Of a DNA stretch of 64,000 bases, positions 42,844 to 50,611 are shown piece after piece. A program made the translations under genes and the position numbers. The notes beneath the pieces are model-generated. The model was not told the origin of the DNA. It did no database searches and saw only the letters and a program-made list of their open reading frames with translations. The DNA comes from Leisingera coralii. Its GTDB lineage: Bacteria > Pseudomonadota > Alphaproteobacteria > Rhodobacterales > Rhodobacteraceae. Every line of letters starts with the position of its first letter. Positions within the stretch are counted from its first letter, which is position 1. The stretch lies in assembly GCF_049056525.1 (NCBI RefSeq), contig NZ_JBHUPT010000063.1, positions 1 through 64,000 on the forward strand. The letters are read 5' to 3'.

Positions 42844-44016
42844 ATGGATTTTGACACGATCATCGACCGCCGCGGCACCCACAGCTCGAAATGGGACAAA
42901 ATGGAGACGCTGTTCGGCGTGTCCCCGCAGGACGGTCTGGCGATGTGGACGGCGGACTCCGACTATCAGACCGCGCCCTGTGTCATCGAGGCCGTCAAAA
43001 AGGCCGCCGAGCACGGCGTCTTCGGCTACTCCTGGCAGCACCCTGAGTATCTGCAGGCAGTGCAATGGTGGATGAAGAACCGCCACAGCTGGGACATCGA
43101 AACCGATTGGGTGCTGACCACCCAGGGCCTGGGCAACGCCATCGCCCTGAGCCTGGATGTCTGGAGCCAGCCCGGCGACGGCGTGGTCATCTTCTCGCCC
43201 GTCTACCACGAGTTTGCCCACAAGGTGAACAAGGCCGGGCGCAAGGTCACCGAATGCCCGCTGGCGCGGGACGGCGGCGCCTACAACCTGGATCTCGACG
43301 ATGCCCAGTCGCGGCTGAACGGGACCGAGAAGCTGCTGCTGTGGTGCTCGCCGCAAAACCCGTCGGGCCGGGTCTGGACGCCGGAGGAGCTGCGCGCGGT
43401 TGCAGCCTTTGCCAAGCGCAACAACCTGATCCTGGTGTCGGACGAAATCCACCACGATCTGGTCTATCCCGGCAGCACCTTTGTTCCGATGGATGTTGCC
43501 GCACCCGATGCGCGCGCCTGGACCGTTACCTTGACCGCCGCCTCCAAGACCTTCAACATCGCCGGGCAGCGGACCGGCAACATGATCATTCCGGATCCGG
43601 ACCTGCGCGCCGCGATGCGCCAGCGGCTGAACACGCTGGATTACGACCCGAGCGCGCTTGGCGTTGCCATGATCACCGCGGCCTACTCCCCCGAAGGCGC
43701 CGAATGGGTTGATGCCCAGATCGCGCATCTGGAGGGCAACCGCAAACTGTTCGACGATGCGGTCAACGCGCTGCCGGGGCTGAAGTCGCTGCCGCTGCAG
43801 TCGACCTATCTGGCCTGGGTCGACTTCTCCGGAACGGGCATGAGCCGCGCGGAATTCATCAAGCGCCTGCGCGAAGACGCCAAGATCGCCACCTCGCCCG
43901 GTGACGGCTTCGGCACCGGCGGCGAGTTCATGGAACGCTTCAACCTGGCCACCCAGCGCGCCCGGGTCGAGGAAGCCTGCCGCCGCCTGACCAGGGCTTT
44001 CTCGGACCTGCAGTAA
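42844..44016 (+). CDS. PatB/MalY-type PLP-dependent C-S lyase
   Basis: The 390-residue fold-type I PLP protein has the PatB pattern: FGYSWQHPEYLQAVQWWM, the CSPQNPSGRVW block, SDEIHHDL, and PLP-binding Lys in ASKTFNIAG. Such enzymes cleave C-S bonds of cystathionine or cysteine conjugates, releasing thiols. In Phaeobacter a plasmid-borne patB serves sulfur metabolite synthesis; this chromosomal gene has no such neighbours. It is divergent from def. Confidence 0.88.
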   Translation: MDFDTIIDRRGTHSSKWDKMETLFGVSPQDGLAMWTADSDYQTAPCVIEAVKKAAEHGVFGYSWQHPEYLQAVQWWMKNRHSWDIETDWVLTTQGLGNAIALSLDVWSQPGDGVVIFSPVYHEFAHKVNKAGRKVTECPLARDGGAYNLDLDDAQSRLNGTEKLLLWCSPQNPSGRVWTPEELRAVAAFAKRNNLILVSDEIHHDLVYPGSTFVPMDVAAPDARAWTVTLTAASKTFNIAGQRTGNMIIPDPDLRAAMRQRLNTLDYDPSALGVAMITAAYSPEGAEWVDAQIAHLEGNRKLFDDAVNALPGLKSLPLQSTYLAWVDFSGTGMSRAEFIKRLREDAKIATSPGDGFGTGGEFMERFNLATQRARVEEACRRLTRAFSDLQ

Positions 44017-44018
44017 CC

Positions 44019-44546
44019 ATGAAGCGCCTGCTGCGCCTTCTGGCGCTGGTTGTCCTGACTGGCGCCGCCTGGACCGCCTGGCAGGCCTTCTCTCCGCGCC
44101 CGGTGCCGCCGCAGGCCACGGCGGTGGACCGGATCGACCGCATCCTGATCGAGAAATCCGCCCGCCGCCTGACCGCCAGCCGCGGCGGCGAGACGGTATT
44201 GGAATTCCCCATCGCGCTGGGTTTCGAACCGGCGGGCGACAAATTCCAGGAAGGCGACGGCAAAACCCCTGAGGGCACCTTTGTGATCGACCGGCGCAAC
44301 CCCAACAGCGCCTATCACCTGTCACTGGGGATCAACTACCCCCAGCCCGAGGACCGCGCACGCGCGCACGCCGCAGGGGTCAGCCCCGGCGGCGATATCT
44401 TCATTCACGGACAGCCCAATTCGGTGGGCAGCCTGATCACCCTGCCCGGCGACTGGACCGCCGGCTGCATCGCCGTCAGCAATGAACAGATGGAAACGCT
44501 TTGGCGCCTGGCGCAGATCGGAACCGAGGTGGAAATCCGCCCCTGA
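44019..44546 (+). CDS. L,D-transpeptidase (YkuD) family protein
   Basis: The 175-residue protein has a signal or anchor helix (about 4-24) and a C-terminal YkuD domain with HGQPN and the catalytic GCIAVSN (Cys150), the HxGT-like and SxGC-like blocks. It probably makes L,D-cross-links or attaches proteins to peptidoglycan in the periplasm. It starts 2 bases after the C-S lyase stop, so the two are co-transcribed. Confidence 0.87.
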   Translation: MKRLLRLLALVVLTGAAWTAWQAFSPRPVPPQATAVDRIDRILIEKSARRLTASRGGETVLEFPIALGFEPAGDKFQEGDGKTPEGTFVIDRRNPNSAYHLSLGINYPQPEDRARAHAAGVSPGGDIFIHGQPNSVGSLITLPGDWTAGCIAVSNEQMETLWRLAQIGTEVEIRP

Positions 44547-44555
44547 CCTGAAGCC

Positions 44556-44924
44556 TCAGATCTTGCCTTGCGACTGGTCGAAGGGGATCAGCCCGGCAGG
44601 CCCGTCCGGCGACTTGTAGAAATCCAAAGGCGCCTTGTCCGCGGCGGGGGTCGAGCGCTTGAACTCATACCGCATCTCGCCGCCCTCTTCCTCGCCGGCC
44701 ACGATCAGGCATTGCGAGACATGGCGGGCACCATCGTAGATATCGACCAGCCCGCGCAGCATCGGCGCGGTTTCCGCCTCAACCGAGAACCCGGTCTTCC
44801 ACAGCCGCAACACCGGATACAGCTCATTATCCGCCATCACCCGCAGCCGGCTCTTCTTCCGCATCCCCTGCAGGCGGGCGGTGTCCAGCGCTTCCTGCAC
44901 GGCTTTGGGAACGTAGGTATTCAT
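44556..44924 (-). CDS. Uncharacterised protein
   Basis: The 122-residue soluble protein starts MNTYVPKAVQEALD. It includes a basic segment RKKSRLRV, then the segment LYPVLRLWKTGFSV, DIYDGARHVSQCLIV and GEMRYEFKRST, an alternating pattern suggesting a small alpha/beta domain. I recognise no family name. AAGG lies 8 bases before the ATG. It is convergent to the YkuD gene. Confidence 0.7.
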   Translation of the reverse strand: MNTYVPKAVQEALDTARLQGMRKKSRLRVMADNELYPVLRLWKTGFSVEAETAPMLRGLVDIYDGARHVSQCLIVAGEEEGGEMRYEFKRSTPAADKAPLDFYKSPDGPAGLIPFDQSQGKI

Positions 44925-45139
44925 AGCAGCAGCCTTCCAAATGCTTGGGTCGTCACGGGTTCTTCTTTTCAACGGTGCGTCACAAATAGATAAAATCAAG
45001 TGAACATTTTCGAAAATTTCACGGCAGCGCAATTTTGTTGCGCTTGTGCAGTGGCGCAGAGGCCTTGCGCGCTGCGTTGCATAGGCGCAAGGCCCCGTCA
45101 TGCCTATGTTTGGACCGCACAGCAGCAGGAGCAGACACG

Positions 45140-46114
45140 ATGGGCCTTTTGATCGACGGGAAATGGCACGACCAATGGTATGATACCGATTCTACCGGCG
45201 GCGCCTTCAAACGCAGCGAATCGCAGTTCCGCAACTGGATCACCGCAGACGGCAGTGCAGGCCCCTCGGGCGAAGGCGGCTTTCCGGCGGAAAGCGGGCG
45301 CTATCACCTGTACGTGTCGCTGGCCTGCCCCTGGGCCCACCGCACCCTGATCTTCCGCAAGCTGAAAGGGCTGGAAGACCACATCTCCGTCTCTGTCGTG
45401 CATCCCGACATGCTGGGCGAAGGCTGGACCTTCGAGACCGATGAACACGGCGCCACCGGCGATTCGCTGTTCGGCAGCTCCCATCTGCACCAGGTCTACA
45501 CCCGCGCCGATCCCGGCTACACCGGCCGGGTGACGGTACCGGTTTTGTGGGACAAGACGCGAAACACCATCGTCTCCAACGAAAGCTCCGAGATCATCCG
45601 GATGTTCAATTCGGCCTTCGACGGGATCACCGGCAATACCGAAGACTACTGGCCGGAGGAACTGCGCGAGCCGATCGAGGCGGTGAACGCCCGGGTTTAC
45701 AGCACCGTCAACAACGGAGTCTACAAAAGCGGCTTTGCCACCTCGCAAGAGGCCTATGACGCCGCAGTAGAGCCGCTTTTCGAAAGCCTGGACTGGCTGG
45801 AGGACCTGCTGTCGCAGCACCGCTACCTGCTGGGCGACCGCATCACCGAGGCCGACTGGCGGCTGTTCACAACCCTCCTGCGATTCGACCCGGTCTACCA
45901 CGTGCATTTCAAGTGCAACCGCAAGCGGCTGGTGGATTACCCGAACCTCTGGGCCTACACCCGTGAGCTGTACCAGTGGCCCGGCGTGGCTGAGACCGTC
46001 GGCATGCACCACATCGTGCGCCACTATTACTACAGCCACGACACCATCAACCCGCACCGGATCATACCGGTCAATCCCAGGATTGACTGGAAGGAACCGC
46101 ACCGCCGCGGCTGA
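45140..46114 (+). CDS. Glutathione S-transferase, glutathionyl-hydroquinone reductase type
   Basis: The 324-residue protein has the Xi-class GST layout: active-site SLACPWAHRT (Cys63), then HPDMLGEGW, and a C-terminal helical domain (DWLEDLLSQHRYLLGDRITEADW). These enzymes reduce glutathionyl-hydroquinones with glutathione. AGCAGGAG lies upstream of ATG 45140. It stands alone between unrelated genes. Confidence 0.88.
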   Translation: MGLLIDGKWHDQWYDTDSTGGAFKRSESQFRNWITADGSAGPSGEGGFPAESGRYHLYVSLACPWAHRTLIFRKLKGLEDHISVSVVHPDMLGEGWTFETDEHGATGDSLFGSSHLHQVYTRADPGYTGRVTVPVLWDKTRNTIVSNESSEIIRMFNSAFDGITGNTEDYWPEELREPIEAVNARVYSTVNNGVYKSGFATSQEAYDAAVEPLFESLDWLEDLLSQHRYLLGDRITEADWRLFTTLLRFDPVYHVHFKCNRKRLVDYPNLWAYTRELYQWPGVAETVGMHHIVRHYYYSHDTINPHRIIPVNPRIDWKEPHRRG

Positions 46115-46262
46115 CCCCTGCGGCCTGACGCACCTGGCGCCAGATCCGCCTGTCCCGCATCAAATAGGGAGTTCACGCATGGCGCCGGTTGCTTTAAGAA
46201 ACGGGTAATCTCATATGGCATCCGACCAGCCTGGAGAGAGATATCCACCGGTGACACCCGCG

Positions 46263-47225
46263 ATGCCTGAACGCCCGCTTGATAACGCAACCCCGCCCCG
46301 GGACCACGGCGGCAACCTCAGCGCCGCCATGGCAGAGTTCGGCGGGTCCCGCAGCGGCTGGATGGACCTGTCGACGGGGATCAACCCGCATCCCTATCCG
46401 CTGCCGGAGTTCACTGCCGGCGACTGGGGGGCGCTGCCCGATGCCGATGCCCTGGCGGAGCTTGAGCGCGCAACGCGCGCGTTCTGGAATATCCCCGAAG
46501 AGGCCGCAGTGCTGGCCGCTCCGGGTGCCTCGGCGCTGATTGCCGCCCTGCCCGCCTTGGCCGCGCCGCAGTGGGTGCAGATCACCAAACCCACCTACAA
46601 CGAGCACGCCGCCGCCTTTGAGGCCCGCGGCTGGAAGGTCCGCGTTGATGGCCCCGCCGAGGCCCGCGTCGTAGTGCACCCGAACAATCCGGACGGCCGC
46701 CTGTGGAACGAAGAGCATCTCACCTCACCGCTCACCATCATCGACGAGAGCTTCTGCGACGTCTGCCCGGAACAGAGCCTGATCCGCATGGCTGCCCGCC
46801 CCGGTGTCATTATTCTGAAAAGCTTCGGTAAATTCTGGGGCCTCGCGGGGCTGCGGCTGGGGTTCGCCATCGGCGACCCGCAGCTGATTGCAAAACTTGC
46901 CACCTGGCAGGGCCCCTGGGCCGTCTCCGGCCCCGCGTTGCGCACCGGGGCGCTGGCCTTGCGGGACCGCCAATGGGCCGAGGCCACCCGCACCCGCCTC
47001 AGACAGGATGCCGCCCGGCTGGATGAACTGGTGCTGGCCAAGGGCGCCAGCCTGGCCGGCGGCACCGACCTGTTCCGGCTCTACAACGTCGAGGACGCCG
47101 CAACCTGGCAGCGCCAGCTGGCCCGCGCCCATGTCTGGAGCCGCATCTTCCCCTATTCCCGAACCTTTCTGCGCCTGGGCCTGCCGCCTTCGGACGGCTG
47201 GGACCGGCTGGAGGCGGCGCTATGA
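46263..47225 (+). CDS. Threonine-phosphate decarboxylase, CobC/CobD type
   Basis: This PLP enzyme makes (R)-1-aminopropan-2-ol phosphate for the nucleotide loop of cobalamin. The product is about 320 residues, with DHGGNLSAAMAEFG, STGINPHPYPLPE, NNPDGRLW and the PLP-binding LKSFGKFWG. GGTGAC precedes ATG 46263; an upstream ATG at 46215 lacks a ribosome site. It overlaps cbiB by 4 bases, so the two are coupled and act in successive steps. Confidence 0.88.
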   Translation: MPERPLDNATPPRDHGGNLSAAMAEFGGSRSGWMDLSTGINPHPYPLPEFTAGDWGALPDADALAELERATRAFWNIPEEAAVLAAPGASALIAALPALAAPQWVQITKPTYNEHAAAFEARGWKVRVDGPAEARVVVHPNNPDGRLWNEEHLTSPLTIIDESFCDVCPEQSLIRMAARPGVIILKSFGKFWGLAGLRLGFAIGDPQLIAKLATWQGPWAVSGPALRTGALALRDRQWAEATRTRLRQDAARLDELVLAKGASLAGGTDLFRLYNVEDAATWQRQLARAHVWSRIFPYSRTFLRLGLPPSDGWDRLEAAL

Positions 47226-48133
47226 GCACTGCTGCGATGCTGGTTGTTGCCCTGCTGCTGGATGCCGTCTTTGGCGAACCGAAATGGCTGTGGTCCCGCA
47301 TGACCCACCCCGCAGTTCTGATGGGCAAGGCGGTTGGTTTCCTGGACCGCAAGCTCAACACCGGCAGCAACCGCCGCGGCCAGGGCGTTCTGGCGGCTCT
47401 GGCGCTGGTCCTGTGCGGCTATTTCGCGGGCAAGCTGCTGGCACTGCCGGGGGCGCTGATCGAAATCCTGGTTGCCGCCATCCTGATCGCCCAGCGGTCG
47501 CTGACGGAACATGTCACTGCTGTCGCCAAAGGGCTGCGCAGCAGCCTGGCGGAAGGCCGTGAGGCGGTAGCGATGATCGTCAGCCGCGACACGGCTGCCA
47601 TGTCCGCGCCGCAAGTCGCCCGCTCCGCCATCGAAAGCGGGTCGGAGAACTTGTCCGACGGCGTCATCGCGCCTGCCTTCTGGTTCCTGATCGCCGGCCT
47701 GCCGGGGCTGATCATCTACAAGATGGTCAACACTGCCGACAGCATGATCGGCTACCGCAACGACCGCTACAAGGACTTCGGCTGGGCCTCCGCCCGGCTG
47801 GACGACCTGCTGAACCTGATCCCGGCGCGGCTCACCGGCCTGCTGATCGCCCTTGCCGGCGGCCAGCTGCGCCAGTGGAGCGCCATCGCCGCCGACGCCC
47901 GCAAGCACCGCTCGCCCAACGCCGGCTGGCCCGAAGCTGCCATGGCACGGTCGCTGGACACTGCCCTGGCCGGCCCGCGCTCCTACGACGGCCAGATGCG
48001 GGACTTTCCCTGGGTCCATGCCGATGGCGCCAAAAGCGCCAGCGCCGAAACCATCACCCGCTCCGTCACCCTGCTCTGGCAGGCCTGGGCAATTGCCCTG
48101 GCCCTGACCATTGCCATTGCCGTGGTTTTCTAG
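47222..48133 (+). CDS. cbiB: Adenosylcobinamide-phosphate synthase
   Basis: CbiB/CobD joins aminopropanol phosphate to adenosylcobyric acid at the membrane. The 303-residue protein is hydrophobic and has the family blocks LLLDAVFGEPKW, IESGSENLSDGVIAPAFW, and NTADSMIGYRNDRYKDFGWASARLDD. It is translationally coupled to the decarboxylase gene. Together with the adenosyltransferase at 5.6 kb, it shows the organism finishes B12 synthesis. Confidence 0.94.
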   Translation: MSTAAMLVVALLLDAVFGEPKWLWSRMTHPAVLMGKAVGFLDRKLNTGSNRRGQGVLAALALVLCGYFAGKLLALPGALIEILVAAILIAQRSLTEHVTAVAKGLRSSLAEGREAVAMIVSRDTAAMSAPQVARSAIESGSENLSDGVIAPAFWFLIAGLPGLIIYKMVNTADSMIGYRNDRYKDFGWASARLDDLLNLIPARLTGLLIALAGGQLRQWSAIAADARKHRSPNAGWPEAAMARSLDTALAGPRSYDGQMRDFPWVHADGAKSASAETITRSVTLLWQAWAIALALTIAIAVVF

Positions 48134-48178
48134 CACATAGGATCCCATGGGAGCGGAAAGACAAGGAGCGCCAGAGTC

Positions 48179-49348
48179 ATGCGCCTATTGCCCTTTGCCC
48201 TCGCGGTGAGCCTGCTGCCTGCAGCAGCGGCGGCCCAATGCGGCGGCGGCTTTCAGAATTTCGTCAGCCTTTTGAAAGACGAGGCGGTCCAGGCCGGCTA
48301 TGGCATAACCACCGTCAACGCCTTCTTTGACGGCACCCGCCAGGACCGCCGCGTGCTCAAGGCCGACAGGGCGCAGGGGGTCTTCCAGAAGCCTTTCATC
48401 GACTTCTCCCGCCGCCTGATCTCGCAGGACCGCCTGCGGCGCGGCTTGCAGATGTCGCAGAAGCACGACAGCACCTTCCAGCGGATCGAGAGCACCTACG
48501 GCATCAGCCGCGGCGTGCTGCTGGCCTTCTGGGCGTTCGAGACCGACTACGGCGGCTATCAGGGTGATTACAACACCCGCGACGCGCTGGTGACGCTGGC
48601 CCATGACTGCCGCCGCCCGGAGCTGTTCCGGCCGCAGGTCTTTTCGGCGCTGGAACTGTTCCGCCAGGGCAATTTCGACCCCAAGCGCACCACCGGCGCC
48701 TGGGCGGGTGAGATCGGCATGGTGCAGATGCTGCCCAGCGACATTCTGGAACACGGCGTCGATGCCGACGGCGACGGCAAGGTCAGCCTGAAAACCTCAG
48801 CCCCGGACGCGCTGATGTCCGGCGCCCGGATGCTGTCGCACCTGGGCTGGCAGCCCGGGCAGCCCTGGCTGCAGGAAGTCACCATCCCCGCCGGGATGGA
48901 TCTGTCTCTGACCGGCACCGCCCGCAAGAAGACCGTGGCGCAATGGCGGGAACTGGGCGTTTCAGCCCGTGACGGCAGCCTGCCCGATCCCACCATGCGC
49001 GCCTCCCTTCTGCTGCCGCAGGGGCACAAGGGGCCAGCCTTCCTCGCCTACCCCAACTTTGATGTCTACTTCGAGTGGAACCAAAGCTTCACCTACGTGC
49101 TCACCGCCGCCTATTTCGCCAACCGGCTGGAAGGTGCAGAGGTCTACAACGCCGGCAGGCCCGACAGCGGGCTGACCGGCACCCAGATGAAGCAGCTGCA
49201 GCAAAAACTGCAGGCGCGCGGCCACAATGTCGGCGATATCGACGGCATCCTCGGCGCCCGCACCCGGCTTGCCGTGCAGAAAGAGCAGCAACGCCTCGGC
49301 CTGCCTGCCGACGCCTGGCCCACGCCTGCCCTGCTGAAGAAGCTGTGA
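48179..49348 (+). CDS. Lytic murein transglycosylase, MltB type with peptidoglycan-binding domain
   Basis: The enzyme cleaves peptidoglycan glycan strands. The 389-residue protein has a signal peptide (about 1-20), a catalytic domain with Glu121 in LLAFWAFETDYG, the GDYNTRDAL block, and GEIGMVQMLPSD. It ends with a C-terminal PG_binding_1 domain over the last ~65 residues (QLQQKLQARGHNVGDIDG). No lipobox is seen, so it is probably soluble or weakly membrane-bound. A terminator follows. Confidence 0.9.
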   Translation: MRLLPFALAVSLLPAAAAAQCGGGFQNFVSLLKDEAVQAGYGITTVNAFFDGTRQDRRVLKADRAQGVFQKPFIDFSRRLISQDRLRRGLQMSQKHDSTFQRIESTYGISRGVLLAFWAFETDYGGYQGDYNTRDALVTLAHDCRRPELFRPQVFSALELFRQGNFDPKRTTGAWAGEIGMVQMLPSDILEHGVDADGDGKVSLKTSAPDALMSGARMLSHLGWQPGQPWLQEVTIPAGMDLSLTGTARKKTVAQWRELGVSARDGSLPDPTMRASLLLPQGHKGPAFLAYPNFDVYFEWNQSFTYVLTAAYFANRLEGAEVYNAGRPDSGLTGTQMKQLQQKLQARGHNVGDIDGILGARTRLAVQKEQQRLGLPADAWPTPALLKKL

Positions 49349-49435
49349 GTCGCGCGCCTCATTTGCAAATCATCAACTTCCGGGGTATAAATTCCCTTAT
49401 AGAGAAGGTTGTTCAGTAATCTCACCGAACAATGT

Positions 49436-49470
49436 GCCGGGTAGAGTTGCAGCTCTACCCGGCTTTCTTA
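49436..49470 (+). terminator. Rho-independent terminator after transglycosylase gene
   Basis: A perfect 11-bp stem (49436-49446 / 49453-49463, GCCGGGTAGAG and its complement) with a 6-base loop is followed by TTTCTTATT. Confidence 0.75.
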
Positions 49471-49478
49471 TTCCGGGA

Positions 49479-49580
49479 TCAGAGATACTCCAGAACAAGC
49501 TTCAGGATGGACACAAACAGCGCAGCCGCTGTCAGCCTGACCATCCATTTAGAGAAGGATTTTTGATCCAGTGATCTCAC
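49479..49580 (-). CDS. Candidate 33-residue membrane peptide
   Basis: A short reading frame begins GTGAGATCACTG and would encode 33 residues, with one hydrophobic helix over about residues 13-31 (MVRLTAAALFVSILKLVLEY). Immediately before it is GAAAGGAGGTGA, nearly the full complement of the 16S 3' end. The GTG lies inside this Shine-Dalgarno, so the true start could be a later codon such as CTG at codon 4 or ATG at codon 13. It could also be a chance frame in a structured region. Confidence 0.35.
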   Translation of the reverse strand: MRSLDQKSFSKWMVRLTAAALFVSILKLVLEYL

Positions 49581-49668
49581 CTCCTTTCGCCGCAAGGGTT
49601 GCGGTTCGCTAAAAGTAGAGGTGAATTATTGGGAGTTTGTTAACCCGCCGGCCCATCGAAGAGCCCCA

Positions 49669-50025
49669 CTACCGCACCGGGAACCGCTCGCCCTTTTCGG
49701 TGATCAGGATCACCCGGCTGCCGTTGCGGACGTACAGGTCGCAGCGGGCAAAACCGTTGGTGAAATCCACGCAGATACTGCCATCCTCGGCGATCCGGTA
49801 GGTGCCCCAGGCAGTGCCGCCGCCGTTCTCCAGGGAATAGGTGTAGGAATAGGCGCCACCGCTGCCATACAGCGACTCGCCGCCGTCATAGAACCGGAAG
49901 GACTGCCCCGGCAGCGCCTCCAGCTCATCCCGCGCAAACGGGGCATCACCCGGGCGCAGCTGCCAGTCCGCGGCCTGCGCCGCGCCCGCCGCCAGGCACA
50001 GAAAAAGGGGCATGATCCATTTCAT
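49669..50025 (-). CDS. Exported protein of unknown function
   Basis: The 118-residue protein has a clear signal peptide (MKWIMPLFLCLAAGAAQAA, about 1-19), and the mature part is polar with repeated Gly/Tyr segments and two Cys that may form a disulfide. It ends ITEKGERFPVR. I recognise no family. It is a small secreted or periplasmic protein. Confidence 0.65.
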   Translation of the reverse strand: MKWIMPLFLCLAAGAAQAADWQLRPGDAPFARDELEALPGQSFRFYDGGESLYGSGGAYSYTYSLENGGGTAWGTYRIAEDGSICVDFTNGFARCDLYVRNGSRVILITEKGERFPVR

Positions 50026-50083
50026 GCCCCCACCTTAGCGTCTGTTTTTTCAACCGGCCGTCACGATGCGGTGACAGCCGCGC

Positions 50084-50551
50084 TTACCAGTCGATGAAGG
50101 TCTCGAAATCCTGCATCGCCCGGGTCCACAGGCTTACCGCCTGGGCAAAGTCATCCGGGCTCATACCGTCATTGCCAAGGAACACATCCATCTCGATCCG
50201 CGCCGAGCCTTCCTCGGAGATGTAGCCGCGGGCAAAGCGGTTTTCGTTGTTCCACTCGTTGATCTTGGCCAGGCGCACGCTGCCCTCGGTCTGATAGCCT
50301 GAGAAGAACTGGATGGCGTTGCAGTCGGTGTTGTTGTCGCAACCGTAGTAATAGACCGAAAAGTCGTTGCCGTAATACTCCACCTTGACGTTCGGATCGC
50401 CGACGCTGTCGGTGGTCAGCTCCACCTTGGCACCTTCGTCCTTGAAGAAATCGGCCACGCTGTCGCCGGTCTTGGCCACCACATTCCCGGCCGCCGCCGC
50501 AACCGGCAGCATCAGCGCCGCGGAGGCGGCAATTGCTTTGAGCATATTCAT
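50084..50551 (-). CDS. Exported YbjN-domain protein
   Basis: The 155-residue protein has a signal peptide (about 1-22) and a YbjN-type domain with VEYYGNDFSVYYYGC, IQFFSGY, and INEWNNENRFARGYI. YbjN proteins bind other proteins or act in type III-like or motility regulation, but this exported form is uncharacterised. GGAGAG lies 5 bases before ATG 50551. It shares its strand with smc. Confidence 0.8.
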   Translation of the reverse strand: MNMLKAIAASAALMLPVAAAAGNVVAKTGDSVADFFKDEGAKVELTTDSVGDPNVKVEYYGNDFSVYYYGCDNNTDCNAIQFFSGYQTEGSVRLAKINEWNNENRFARGYISEEGSARIEMDVFLGNDGMSPDDFAQAVSLWTRAMQDFETFIDW

Positions 50552-50611
50552 TTGTCTCTCCACCAATAAATTCTGCGCGCGCCCGCACCGATCCCCGCAG
50601 CGCCAGTCCGC

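Larger units (their letters stand above)
49400..49581. repeat. Short imperfect direct repeat flanking the terminator
   Basis: The segment at 49400-49426 and the segment at 49550-49581 share TAGAGAAGG at the left end and CAGT-ATCTCACC at the right, the second copy having 5 extra bases in the middle. They lie about 150 bases apart in the same orientation, in the 320-base region after the transglycosylase gene. On the minus strand both give GTGAGAT-ACTG. The part from 49582 to 49668 holds only the upstream end of the candidate small gene and nothing else I can name. Confidence 0.45.

Noticed and set aside
46115..46262. Cobalamin riboswitch upstream of the cobC-type gene
   Set aside because: I looked for the B12-box and the conserved core around it; no matching segments were found.
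49573..49588. Fragment resembling the 3' end of 16S rRNA
   Set aside because: The resemblance is explained by the reverse complement of a strong Shine-Dalgarno; no other rRNA sequence is adjacent.
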